From Caldisericota bacterium (GTDB taxonomy: Bacteria > Caldisericota > Caldisericia > UBA6126), in the NCBI GenBank assembly GCA_003566815.1, contig PXBT01000189.1, forward strand, positions 1-40,231: a stretch of 40,231 nt of DNA, given 5' to 3'. The notes beneath the pieces are model-generated. The model searched no databases, was not told the DNA's origin, and saw only the letters and a list, made by a program, of their open reading frames with translations. Below are positions 27,728 to 39,300 of this stretch, in pieces (the stretch's first letter is position 1; each line of letters starts with the position of its first letter). The position numbers were made by a program, and so were the translations under genes.

Positions 27728-28678
27728 ATGATGAAAAGATCAAGGGCTTTAATGACGATTTGCATGTTTTTTTTGGGAGGGGTTTTTTTTGCTTATGCAT
27801 CACCCTCAGTAAGTATTTATAATGATGATGTGGTGGTTTCAACCCATTATGCAAATCAGGTGACTTTTGAAAAACCTTCCCAGGAGGGCCAATGGATTGA
27901 AACACATATTGATCATGATTTAAATATAATCAAGTATAGCATTGGAAAAGTAGTTACCATTCAAGCAGACGGTGAAAAAAAATCATTTACAACAAATGCT
28001 CTTGCTGTCAAAGATTTGCTAAATGAGCAAAAAATAAAACTAAAGGAACATGACGAAATTAATTTGCCTCTTGATGAGCTGTTAAATGATCACGACAAAG
28101 TGATCATCAAGAGAGTCAAATATAGAGATACCACTAAAGTGGTCCAAATACCCTACAAGATACAGCATGAAGAAAATGATTGGATTTATAATGGCTTGAA
28201 AGTAGTGTGGCGACCAGGCGAAACAGGAAAAAAAAGACAACATTGGCAAGAGCGGTTTGAAGATGGAAAAAGTATTTCCAAAACCTTGATAAAAGAAGAA
28301 ATATTGGTGCCTCCTGTGGACGAAATTATTGCTCACGGAACTTTGATCTTTGAAGGCCCCTATGTAAAAAGATTGCCCATGTTGGCCAGCTCATATAACC
28401 CTACGGTGGAACAATGCGGTCCAAATCCCTTTGTAACATTTTCCGGACTACGGGTTCGATATGGAATTGTGGCTACAGATCCTGAATTTATCCCTCTGGG
28501 CACCTGGCTTTATGTTTCAGGATACGGCTATGCGCTGGCTGCTGATATTGGCGGACTAATCAAAGGGAATCGTATTGATTGTTTTTTCTGGACCAGTCAT
28601 GTGGGAAGTGGATGGCGGGGTGGTCATATTTATGTATATGTATTGGAAGGCAAGCCTGAAGGAGGAAAAGGATTTTGA
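27728..28678 (+). CDS. YabE-like DUF348/G5/3D-domain cell-wall protein
   Basis: Signal peptide; VVTIQADGEKKSFTTNALAVKDLLNEQKIKLKEHDEIN (DUF348-like); MLASSYNPTVEQCG... RYGIVATDPEFIPLGTWLYVSGYGYALAADIGGLIKGNRIDCFF (3D domain). Confidence 0.85.
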   Translation: MMKRSRALMTICMFFLGGVFFAYASPSVSIYNDDVVVSTHYANQVTFEKPSQEGQWIETHIDHDLNIIKYSIGKVVTIQADGEKKSFTTNALAVKDLLNEQKIKLKEHDEINLPLDELLNDHDKVIIKRVKYRDTTKVVQIPYKIQHEENDWIYNGLKVVWRPGETGKKRQHWQERFEDGKSISKTLIKEEILVPPVDEIIAHGTLIFEGPYVKRLPMLASSYNPTVEQCGPNPFVTFSGLRVRYGIVATDPEFIPLGTWLYVSGYGYALAADIGGLIKGNRIDCFFWTSHVGSGWRGGHIYVYVLEGKPEGGKGF

Positions 28679-30357
28679 AGTTTTCAACATTGTATATCAA
28701 AACATTAAGAGATGATCCGCAAGAAGCAGAAACCGTAAGTCACAAATTAATGATTAGAGCGGGATTGGTAAAAAAGATTTCTACAGGTATTTATGCCTAC
28801 CTGCCTTTGGGCTTGAAGGTATTGCAACATATTATGAAAGCGGTTAGAGAAGAGTTAAATATGATTGGGTGCAGCGAGTTGCTGCTTCCTGCATTGATAC
28901 CTTCAGATCCATGGAAAAAGACAGGAAGATGGGATCTTTATGGAAAAGAAATGTTTAGACTGTCGGATAGAACTGACCGTTTGTTTTGCCTTGGACCAAC
29001 CCATGAAGAGGTTGTAACTGAGGTAGTAAAAAATGATATTCGATCATACAGAGATTTGCCTTTGTATGTATATCAAATACAAGCAAAATATCGCGATGAA
29101 TTGAGGCCTCGCTTTGGAATCGTGAGAGCAAAAGAGTTTATCATGAAGGATTTATATAGTTTTCATGCTGACAATGACTGCCTTGAGAAGGGGTACAAGA
29201 AAGTTTTCCATGCTTATGAGAAAATTTTTGAACGATGTTCAATAAAAAGCATTCCTGTGGAAGCTGACAATGGAGCTATTGGAGGAGCCTACTCGCATGA
29301 ATTTGTGGCCCAAACTCCTATTGGAGAAACTGCTTATGTGATTTGTTCCTCCTGCGGATATGCTGCTAATCTTGAAGCTGCGCGAAGCAAAGTGGCCATT
29401 TGTTCTTCTCATGAAGAAAGCAAGAAAGAAATGAGTGAAATGGCAACCCCAGGAAAGAAAACGATAGAAGAAGTGTCCACCTTTTTAAATCAGGATCCTT
29501 CAAAATTTTTAAAAACATTATGCTACCGCAATCAAAAAGGAAAAAAAATATTGGCCATTGTAAGAGGCGATGATGAGGTCAATGAAGCCAAATTGAAAAA
29601 AATTGCAGGAGCCGATATTGAATGGAGCCATGAAGACCAGGAATTAATGGGTTTTGTGGGTCCTGCTGGAATGAGTGGTGTTTTAATCGTTGCGGATGAG
29701 CGAACTAAAAAAATAATTAATGCTATTTGTGGCGCTAATAAAGTGGACGCTCATTTTATGAATGTAAACTACGAGCGAGACTGGAAAGCCCAGTTGTCGG
29801 GTGATATTCGAGAAGTAAAAGATAAAGATCTCTGTCCGGAATGTGGCAAAGAGCTTTCTTTGTCCCTTGGCATGGAGCTGGGACACACTTTTGTACTGAA
29901 TGATCGATACACCAAGCCTCTTGAGGTCAAATTTGCCTCAGTAGACGGCAGGATGAAAACTGTTTTGATGGGTTGTTATGGAATTGGGATTTCCAGAATG
30001 ATTGCCGCTCTAATTGAACAGCATCATGACGAAAAAGGGTTGACCTGGCCTGTTCAAATGGCACCTTATAAAGTAATTGTTATTCCAGTAAATGCTGAAT
30101 CTGAAGAGCAAACCATCCTGGCTGAAAAATTATCGAATGAACTAAACAGCAATGGAATATCAAATATATGGGATGACCGAAATTTGTCCCCAGGAGTGAA
30201 ATTTAAAGATGCTGAGCTGATTGGTTTTCCTTATGCCGTTATATTGGGAAAATGTCTGGAAGAAGGATTAGCGGAAATTAAAGTCAGGAAAACAGGAGAA
30301 ACTTTTAAAATTCCTTTAAACGATGTTATCGAAAAACTAAAACAGTGGATGGAATAA
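28675..30357 (+). CDS. proS: Prolyl-tRNA synthetase
   Basis: TTG start overlapping the upstream stop; SHKLMIRAGLVKKISTGIYAYLPLGLKVLQ, CLGPTHEEVVTEVV, YQIQAKYRDELRPRFGIVRAKEFIMKDLYSFH, GCYGIGISRMIAALIEQ. Confidence 0.97.
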   Translation: MKFSTLYIKTLRDDPQEAETVSHKLMIRAGLVKKISTGIYAYLPLGLKVLQHIMKAVREELNMIGCSELLLPALIPSDPWKKTGRWDLYGKEMFRLSDRTDRLFCLGPTHEEVVTEVVKNDIRSYRDLPLYVYQIQAKYRDELRPRFGIVRAKEFIMKDLYSFHADNDCLEKGYKKVFHAYEKIFERCSIKSIPVEADNGAIGGAYSHEFVAQTPIGETAYVICSSCGYAANLEAARSKVAICSSHEESKKEMSEMATPGKKTIEEVSTFLNQDPSKFLKTLCYRNQKGKKILAIVRGDDEVNEAKLKKIAGADIEWSHEDQELMGFVGPAGMSGVLIVADERTKKIINAICGANKVDAHFMNVNYERDWKAQLSGDIREVKDKDLCPECGKELSLSLGMELGHTFVLNDRYTKPLEVKFASVDGRMKTVLMGCYGIGISRMIAALIEQHHDEKGLTWPVQMAPYKVIVIPVNAESEEQTILAEKLSNELNSNGISNIWDDRNLSPGVKFKDAELIGFPYAVILGKCLEEGLAEIKVRKTGETFKIPLNDVIEKLKQWME

Positions 30358-30362
30358 AAAAA

Positions 30363-31022
30363 ATGGGAGAATTAACCCTGGTTTCTGTTTTGATACCAGC
30401 TTTTAACGAAGAGCTAACCATAGAGAGCGTAGTGTCAGAATGCAAAAAGTGTTCTCTGGTGGCAGAAGTTATTGTAATTGATGATGGTTCAGAAGACGAA
30501 ACTTTCAATTTAGCGAAAAAAGCAGGAGCCAGGGTATTAAATTATGGTGAAAACAGGGGAAAAGCATTTGCTGTAATGCATGGAGCAAAACAGGCCAGGG
30601 AAGAAATCCTGCTTCTTCTGGATGCAGATTTGATAGGTTTTACTTCTGATCATGCCACACAGCTTATACTTCCTGTATTGGAAGGCATCACCGAAGTAAC
30701 TTTGGGTTTATTTGAGAAAGGTAGAATGAAAACAGACCTGGCTCATACAGTTACCCCGTGGCTTTCTGGACAACGATGTTTGAAAAAAAGTTTACTGCTA
30801 AGCATGGATAATTGTGATCAGGGAAGATTTGCATTTGAAGTTCAACTAAATGAATGGATGAAAAAAAATAATATTATTCCTGTGAAAGTTCCTTTGGAGT
30901 ATGTTTCTCATTTGACCAAGGAAGAAAAAAGAGGACGAAAAAAAGGTTTTAGCACAAGGATGAAAATGTATAAAAACATTGCTTCTCAGTTTTTTAAAAA
31001 AGATAAATATTCGATATATTAA
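30363..31022 (+). CDS. Family 2 glycosyltransferase
   Basis: VSVLIPAFNEELTIESVV, VIVIDDGSEDETFNLAKKAGARVLNYGENRGKAFAVMHGAKQAREEILLLLDADL. Start moved to ATG 30363. Confidence 0.87.
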   Translation: MGELTLVSVLIPAFNEELTIESVVSECKKCSLVAEVIVIDDGSEDETFNLAKKAGARVLNYGENRGKAFAVMHGAKQAREEILLLLDADLIGFTSDHATQLILPVLEGITEVTLGLFEKGRMKTDLAHTVTPWLSGQRCLKKSLLLSMDNCDQGRFAFEVQLNEWMKKNNIIPVKVPLEYVSHLTKEEKRGRKKGFSTRMKMYKNIASQFFKKDKYSIY

Positions 31023-31041
31023 TTCACAAAAGGGGGGTAAC

Positions 31042-31992
31042 ATGGAAAAAATGTTAAAAATTGTTACGGATACAAGTTGCAACTTTACAGAAGAAGAGAT
31101 AGAAAAATATGGAATTTTGGTTATACCCATGGCTGTTCAGTTGGGAAAAGAATTAATCAGAGAAAACTCTGCTTATGATTTTTTTAGTCTTGCTTATCGC
31201 ATTAGCACTGAACGGTTGCTTCCTCATGTGATTTATCCAAGCATTGATGAATTTTTTAAAACTTATTCTTTAGCTTTTCCAAAATTCAGCTATATTCTTT
31301 CGATGCATATTTCATCAAGAATAGCGAGGATTATTGACCAGGCTAAAAATGCTCAGGCTTTGCTGTACGATGCTAAAATTGATGTATTGGATACTCCTTT
31401 GACTGAAGTGGGGCTAAAGCCACTTATTATAAAAGCTGCTCATTTGGCTCAAAAAGGTGATGTTCCCAGACATATCATTTTAAATACTTTGAATGCTCAA
31501 GCTTCAAAATTTCATCACTATATCATTTCGGATGACCAGCGTTTTATCAGAACCAATACTACTTATTCGGGGACTTTTGGGTTTCCTTTAAGCTTTAAAG
31601 GATCCAGGCGAAGATATATTTTCTCTACTACTGGAGGCGATTTGTTTTTTATTGATAGATTTCCTCGTCATGTAGTGATTGACAAGCTGTCTCGAATAAT
31701 TGAAGCAGTTTCAAAAGGAAATCCAGTATACGCAAGGATTTTATATTCACTGGATGATGATTTTGCAAAAAATTTGGCAGAAGTTCTCAAGAGTCGGTTT
31801 GATTTTGATTTAAAAGGAATGGAACCCATGTCGTTGTCTTCTATGTGTAGATATGGACCCAATTCTACAGCTATAGGTTTTTCTTTTGATAAAAATTATT
31901 TTTCAGAATATTGCCCTTCGGATGCTTCAGAAAATGAAACAGACAATAATGTAGAAAATGAAGAAGAGAAGGTCTCTCTCGAAGAAGACTGA
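31042..31992 (+). CDS. DegV-family fatty-acid-binding protein
   Basis: KIVTDTSCNFTEEEIEKYGILVIPMAVQLG, PSIDEFFKTYSLAFPKFSYILSMHISSRIARI, SMHISS-type motif. Start moved to ATG 31042; SD AGGGGGG-type upstream. Confidence 0.82.
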   Translation: MEKMLKIVTDTSCNFTEEEIEKYGILVIPMAVQLGKELIRENSAYDFFSLAYRISTERLLPHVIYPSIDEFFKTYSLAFPKFSYILSMHISSRIARIIDQAKNAQALLYDAKIDVLDTPLTEVGLKPLIIKAAHLAQKGDVPRHIILNTLNAQASKFHHYIISDDQRFIRTNTTYSGTFGFPLSFKGSRRRYIFSTTGGDLFFIDRFPRHVVIDKLSRIIEAVSKGNPVYARILYSLDDDFAKNLAEVLKSRFDFDLKGMEPMSLSSMCRYGPNSTAIGFSFDKNYFSEYCPSDASENETDNNVENEEEKVSLEED

Positions 31993-31995
31993 TGA

Positions 31996-33138
31996 TTGAT
32001 GGGTGTAGTTAAACGCAAATCATATTTTATTTTTTTGCTATTTGTTGTCCTGTTAACCATCGGGGGCTTTTTTTTTCAAAAATGGATTAGCCAGGCATAT
32101 TGGTTTAATCGTTCTGCATTGGCTTTCATAAATAATAACATTGACGGAGCAGTAGCATTTGCTAAAAGAGGCGAACAAGTTCAAATCAAAACACAAGCTG
32201 TGCAGGATTATCATTCTTATAAACTAAATCAGGATTATTCCAAACTTCAAGATGCTTTTCACAAGCATCCAACCTCATTTCATTACCTTATGCAGTACAC
32301 AGAACAATCTATAGCAGGTAGAGAATGGTACAAGGTTAAACCTTATTTTTATTCGCTTCGGTGGGCAAGGTATCTTTCCGCTCAAGGGAGATCCATAGCT
32401 CAGGAAAGTGATGATGCAATAGCATACAGAGGCTTGTTTTATATGCTTTTTGCAAAAAAGATTTCAGAAGATCCTCGAATATCTCATGATTTGGGATCCG
32501 TACTTGCTTTTAGGCACCAATCCATGGAAAAGGCGGAAGTTTTATTGATGGATGCATTGCTGAAAGAGAACAGAAATCCACTCTATTACAGAACTTTGGG
32601 AAGGTTACATGCACAAAGGAACCCTTTTTTGGCTATTTCTTTTTATGAATGCGCCAGAAGAATGGATCCAGGCTTTTATACTACTTATATTAATATAGGT
32701 CGAATCTATTTTAACGAAAAAAAATATACTCAGGCTCATGATTGGTTTGACCGAGCAAAGAAAATCGATCCCAAGCGTGAAAATGCTTACTTTGAAAAAG
32801 CAAGAATTTTCATTGCAAATGAAGAAATTGAAAAAGCACATATGGAATATAGAAGTATTGTTAAGTTGATTCCCGGAGCATGGAGACCAAGGTATCAGTG
32901 GGGTGTTTTTTTGTTTCGTCAAAAGGAGTTTGAGCAAGCTGTAACTCAGCTTACCTTAACCCTTACTTTTAACCCTGATTATTTTTGGGCTTATTTTTAT
33001 AGATCCAGTGCTTATTTCCAGTTACAAGATTACTCAAATGCCATGTTGGATGTTGAAAAAGCTTTGAGCATAAATCCTGATAATGTCAGCGCAGATAGGC
33101 TTTATCAACGAATTAAAAATGAAATTATTAACTCTTAA
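31996..33138 (+). CDS. Membrane-anchored TPR-repeat protein
   Basis: N-terminal TM; TPR helices (TYINIGRIYFNEKKYTQAHDWFDRAKKIDPKRENAYFEKARIFIANEEIEKAHMEYRSIVKLIP). Confidence 0.8.
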   Translation: MMGVVKRKSYFIFLLFVVLLTIGGFFFQKWISQAYWFNRSALAFINNNIDGAVAFAKRGEQVQIKTQAVQDYHSYKLNQDYSKLQDAFHKHPTSFHYLMQYTEQSIAGREWYKVKPYFYSLRWARYLSAQGRSIAQESDDAIAYRGLFYMLFAKKISEDPRISHDLGSVLAFRHQSMEKAEVLLMDALLKENRNPLYYRTLGRLHAQRNPFLAISFYECARRMDPGFYTTYINIGRIYFNEKKYTQAHDWFDRAKKIDPKRENAYFEKARIFIANEEIEKAHMEYRSIVKLIPGAWRPRYQWGVFLFRQKEFEQAVTQLTLTLTFNPDYFWAYFYRSSAYFQLQDYSNAMLDVEKALSINPDNVSADRLYQRIKNEIINS

Positions 33139-33275
33139 AAAAAGTTTTTTTTATGTCTTGATTCACATAAAAAAATAGCTATTATAGAAACATAATTATG
33201 TGTGAACTATGTGTTGCTTTGTTTAGGCAAGATATGTTTTTTAAGGTGGTAATATTATTTTGAATGCGATTGTTC

Positions 33276-33303
33276 TTGCAATGTTGAAAAAAAAAGGTAT
33301 ATA
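33276..33303 (+). promoter_or_regulatory. Putative promoter of the giant surface-protein gene
   Basis: TTGCAA - 16 nt - TATATA, about 75 nt upstream of the SD/ATG. Confidence 0.4.
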
Positions 33304-33381
33304 TTGCCGCATAGGACATTTAGTTTGCTTTATTAATTACAGGAAAAAATTTAGTTTAGTAATGAGTAGGAGGGTATCTTA

Positions 33382-36300
33382 ATGAGAAAATTGTTATCCT
33401 ACGTAGTTGTCTTTTCGCTTCTTTTCTCATCGTTTCAGGTTATTCCCGCATCCTTTACCTCTGTTACTGCAGCCAGCAGAAACAAGGGAGCCACGTTTAT
33501 CGCCAACCGGTTCATCCCGGTAGGGTATGGACGCGATGGCCTCCCCCTGACCGGTGGCCGCCAGTTTCCCTGGCAGGCTACTGCCAACATTAATGTATGG
33601 GGCAACGATGAGTACCCCATGCCGCATGCTGCTCGAGCTCGCGAGGGCAACATCAACATCCCTGCCGTAGCAGGCGTTTCCGATGTTCACCCCGTGCTCT
33701 GGACAGAATTCTTCCTTTCCGTGCACCCCGAAGGCCCCAGGTCCCAATTGGACGATCGCTGGTACGCCATTTTGGACAGTGCCGGACAGTTATGGATGGA
33801 TCCTGACGGTACCTTCCATGATCCCCGCTACAATGCCTTTGCGGATCCCCGCAGCGTCCATTATGTAGCCGGCTCCTGCCGTGATGCCTCCAATCGGCAA
33901 CATGGCATTGACCGCTACAGCGTGGATCCTGTAGCTGACAATAATACCCAGGGCCCCTACATCCTCAGCCCCACCCACCCCCTCTTCACCGACAAGCCCC
34001 TGGTGTTTGAAGCTCGCGGTACCCTCCACGGCAACCGCAGGTGGCAGATTGGTTATGTGGATATGGTGGATTATCCGCCCTTCCGTTTTGTAGCCAACAA
34101 CACCCCCAACGACGAACATGGCGTGATCTTTGATCCCACCGAAGTGCATACCACTCATTGGGATGCAGGCTACCGTGAAGGAGCCTCCAATGTCGAAGGG
34201 CTCGAACTCGTCCCGTTTCGTCGCCGCCATTCCCAGCAACTTAACCCAGGGGATGAAATGTTCCACAAGTACCACCTGTATTCAGGCTGGCAGAGTGATG
34301 TCAACCAGAACGTGGTCTACAATGGACACCTCCACACCCGCGTAGGGGTGTATCGCCCTTATGAATACATCTACCGCAAAAACCCCATCATCGACCCCAC
34401 CGTTCCCTTTCATGCCACCATTCAGGACTATGTCCAGGTGGGCGACATCCGTCTGACCGACATGTCCTTCAGGACCTGGGACGGCTCCACCGTCATCAAC
34501 TACCCGGCCAACTCCGTGGTACGCTTTGGCGATGCTGATGCTCCCGTGGATCATGACGGCAACTGGTGGTTGGAAGCAGATGAGCGAAAAACCCTCTGGC
34601 ACTTCCATCCTGCCCTCAAACACAGCGAAAATGTGCGTGCTTATGACCGCACCCGCTATAACCTGGGCCACCCCAATCCCAATGCATATCACTTGGATGA
34701 TGCCATCTGGGACCTGGCCCCCACCTTTGACACTGAATTTCGTCACGGGTATCAGTACAGCGAATTCATCTACTGGGACAGCAACAACAGCAACCGCGTG
34801 GATCAAGGCGACTGGCGCTTCTCCCCCGTCAACACCCGCATCAACCTGGACACCTACCAGCCGATCAACGGTCTGGGCCTGGTGGGCTTCAATGCCACCA
34901 ACCGCACCCAGGGCGATGTCCTCATTCTTTCCGAGCTCCTTGAAGGCGGCTGCGAAGCTCCCACCTATGATATCTCAGTGCAGACCGACCTGTGGATGGG
35001 CACCGATGCCCACATCGGAGGCGACAAGCCCCTGGTGCCCTCCGTCACCGCAGCACGGTTGCATTCCCCCAACGACGACATCCCTGCCAATGCCCAACGC
35101 ATCCAGAAAAGCACCGTTCTCGATCCCACCGGGCTCGAGTTCTTTGTCCCCGCCACCACCTTCCACAACATTAAACTCCAGTACCGCCAATACATCGGCG
35201 TGCAAATTTTTAAAGACAACGGGATTGACAATCACCTCGGCATTAACTTATCCTCCGATAATTTATATGAACAAAACCTCACCGATGACTACATGCCCGA
35301 ACGCAGAGGCGAAGAGTTCATCGGCGCGGTCAATGGCGTGAACGCCAAGGACTACGGGCAACCCCTCACGCCGTTCCCCGACAATGTGCGCTTTTATGAC
35401 ACCCGGCGTCCCGAGACCTCTGCCGCTGCCCGCTATGGCTGTGGCGAGCCCATCTACCGCATCAGCTGGGACAACATGGAAGCCTTCTACAATGAACGCG
35501 AAGATGACCCTCTATATATCTATGGAATTCAGGTGGGCGATGAACGTATCACAGGCGTGACCGTGCTGCGCGGCAGCAACGAGATCACCTACGCCCCCGG
35601 CACCAAAGTCACCACAGGGGACGCAGATGTAGGCTTCCCTGTTCATCCCTTTGACAGCAACAAATACTTCTTTGTGGACAAAGTCTTCCCTGAGCGCGAC
35701 ATTGTCCTCAACCGTACCTATGACCTGGGCGAACCCATCTACCTCAACACCCAGTTGGGTGTGGACTGGACCAGTCCCAATACTGGCACCTGGACCCCCT
35801 TCCCCTATGCTCAGAGCTTCCCTGCCCTTGACCCTGACACAGGCACCCCCACCAACTACATCACCTATGTGCCTCTTGGCGATGCGCAGTGCCCGCAACA
35901 AAACTACAGCCATGCCACTTCCACCATCCCCGTTTACATTGATGTGGATCAAAGTGGCCGCGTCACCCCGGGCGACATCCGCCTGACCCGGGTGCGCAAT
36001 ACCCGCAGCGCTCATGTTTATTACCCTGCTTACTCCACCGTCCATGAGCACGACACCGACGCCCAGGCTTTCGGTGAAACCGGACTGCCTTTAACCCCCG
36101 TTCCCAACATGGGCATCAACTACTGGTACGCCAAAGCTGATTTCTTTGGGGGCATCCTTGACCTGTGGAACCGGTTCAACGATGTCTACATTGATGTGAC
36201 CAACACTGGCTACGTCTCAGGCACCGGTACCCGTTCTCCCGCCGATAATGCCGACATCCGCCTGACCAATACCTTTGGCTATGGCGTGGGCTCCACCGTC

Positions 36301-39300
36301 TTTGATCAAGGCGCGGACGGCTTGTGGAATGCCATCAATGAAGAACACGATGACCGGGATGTAGGCGAACGCAATCATCCTACGGATAATGTACGTTATT
36401 ATGATATAAATGCCCAGAGTTGGGGACTCAATGCGTTCACCGTTCACATGACGCAGGACGGCCTCTTCTTTATGGATCCCGATGATCCCATGGGAGAAAA
36501 CAATTACACGCCTTATGCCGTTCAGCTCAACCCCATGACCGTGGACTCCCGCTTCATTCGCTTAACCGAAGTAAGCATCAGCAACGAAACCTATGCCTGT
36601 GGCTCCACCGTTTCCAGCGGCGACTTCTGGTACCTCCAGAACCCCGTCCATGGCGTGAGCATGGGCCTCAACTGTGACTTCCGTTTCTTTGATGCCGTGG
36701 TCCAACCCGGACCTGTGCGCGTCAACATCAACCTGTCCGCTCCCTTTAAAGTCGAGCAGACCACCCAGGTGGACATCAGCCTGGTCACCCCCCTCAAAGA
36801 AGGCGAAGAAGCCTGGATCCTCGTGCAGGATGTTCTGGCTCCGGGAGCCCAGGGAGACATCAATCCTTTTGTCAATGTCTATCAACTGGATCATGAAAAA
36901 CAGGAAGTCAGCTTCCAATTTACTCCTTATCGTGGTTCTGCAGGGGAATTTCGCACCAACTACCCCTTGCGCATCTATACCTTCAAGGAAGTCGGCGGTA
37001 TTCGTGAACCCGTACCTCCCAATGCCGGCTCCAACCTCTACGTTGACCCCTTCTATGCCAATTTCCTTGACCAGGATGAATTGGGCCGCATCGTAACCAC
37101 CAATGCGCCTCATCCCCCCACCCCTCCCATCCCTGAACGCATTGCCTATACTTATGACTGCTGGAATAGAAGAAGTTTCATCGTTCAACCTGAAGATTTG
37201 GATATCACTTCAGCATCTCTTTGCATAGAAACATTAGATCAGCGATTTCCCAACCTTACCGTAAGACTTTATGATGCAGACAATCCTGATGATGTTAATG
37301 ATCCTGCCAATATTCGTTTGACCCTATCACATGGCGAAAGGCTTATTGCCAATTATAATGCCACTGGTGGTGGAGTTGACTATATGTTTACCGGATGGGA
37401 TGTCAGAGGACATGAACCTCAAAAAGTTATTGTTCAAATGAATCTCGATGGATCTTATAATTATTGGTACTGGCAGGATGAATATCCTTATGGTGTGCTA
37501 ACGAGAGAATGTGTATTAAGTGAAAAGCATACTGGTTGGGATCGACTCTTGCTTTACAATGCTGATTGCTCCTTAAGAAACACTGCATATCGTGGCGACA
37601 GAGATTTTAGATACAATAATGAAATTACCAGAGGCGATCGATATTACATTGGCAATGAAGATTACTTTACCGTTGAGACTTTTGGTGTTAATGCATTGGC
37701 AACCAGCTATAATGAAATCCCTGGAAACCCAGGTGGAGAACTTAGAATTGCAGTAGCACCCAATGATCCCTCATCAGATCTTAGAATAAGAATTTATACC
37801 ACCAATGCTTTATTTGATTACAATAGCACTATCGAGCATCCCCCCCATTTTATTTATGACACCTCACCTGGAATTGATTATAGTGGTATCCTTGAACTTA
37901 GTGTATTACCACCTGACCCTTATGTTAATTTTGCTGAATTTAGAATTGTGGACCATGCTTTGCAAAATTCTCGAGTCAACTATACCGCAGGAAGCGATGC
38001 TCTTTATGAAATGTCACCACCTGCGCCTCAGATTCAGTCACCATATGACCCAATCATTAAAGATGTAGGAAGAGATTTCCGTGCTTATCCTGGAGGACAA
38101 ACTCATACAGGTCGCGTTAGAGGAATGATAAATAGTGGATCCTTCGTAAGAACTGAAGGCTATCACAATGGTTGGAATGCATATCCTGCCATTTGGTGGT
38201 GGTATTGGTATCAAAATGTCAGTATGCATAATTTTACTGACTTTAACAGACTTGGTACTGAATTTTTCCCCTTAACTGATTACACCATGTACTTTATCAT
38301 GAAAGATGGAGATGGTAATCATCTTACCTTGGATCCCGATCCAAGCATACCTCTAGAAAGAAGAGTCAGGCAATTAAGAATCACAGGACCTTTTATGACA
38401 CCTGAAATGTTCAATCCTCAAAGAGGCGACCTTGTTTCGGATTGGAGATACAATGGAGTGGATCATGTACCCATTAAATATGATTATTCAGGTGAAATCA
38501 TAATTGATGAAACCAATTTCATGGATTATCAAGGCTATTATGGTCAACATGGCTCTGATTGGACAAGAATGCAGTGGAATGGTGGCAATGATGTTCCTTA
38601 TCCATTTATCAACGAGTATCTACGATTTGGTGGAGATTTGGATTATTCCACTGTGCAGGATGTAGTCCGAATTCCTGAAATAATTCCGATTGGAAGCGGA
38701 ATTATTCGTATCGAAGCAATCCTTTGGGATGGAACAGTAAAGATTTATCAAGATTGCTGTGCTGAACCTCCCACGGATGGAGTGGATGTTCATGGACTGG
38801 AAATAGAAACCAATTCAACTGTTGTGGTTGATATGGACAATAAAGTTGAAGTAGTGGTAAAAGATTTTGACTCCATGCAGGAAGTACAACCCGCCAACAA
38901 TGCTGTTGTTGTAATTTGGCAGGATAGAGGAATATTGAACCCTGATACGGGTCTTTATGACGGAGCGGGTGATGGTTGGATCACCAATCCTCCATCTTCT
39001 TCCGAAGCAACTGAAGTACAATATCAATATGATCGTTCTGCTGATATCAATGGTGATGGAAAAGTTTCATTTGCCGATTTTGAAACTGAAATTGTCGGCA
39101 CCTATGACCTAGCAACCAACACATGGATGTCGGGTATTATCGATGCCCGCACCTTCCAGCGCGATAATGGCCGATATGTATTTGACTTGACAGCTTCCAA
39201 TGGAGCATTAATAACACAGACCGGACATGATTTTGGCGGACTGGATCGAGGCGGATTAGGAAAAGAACCTGACCATATAATTTCAGAATTCGAAACCCTT

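Noticed and set aside
33427-37188. Large minus- and plus-strand ORFs (33790..34275-, 34282..34806-, 34526..35341+, 35512..36051-, 36562..37188-)
   Set aside because: GC-rich sequence lacks stops in several frames; these are alternative-frame readings of the giant surface-protein gene.
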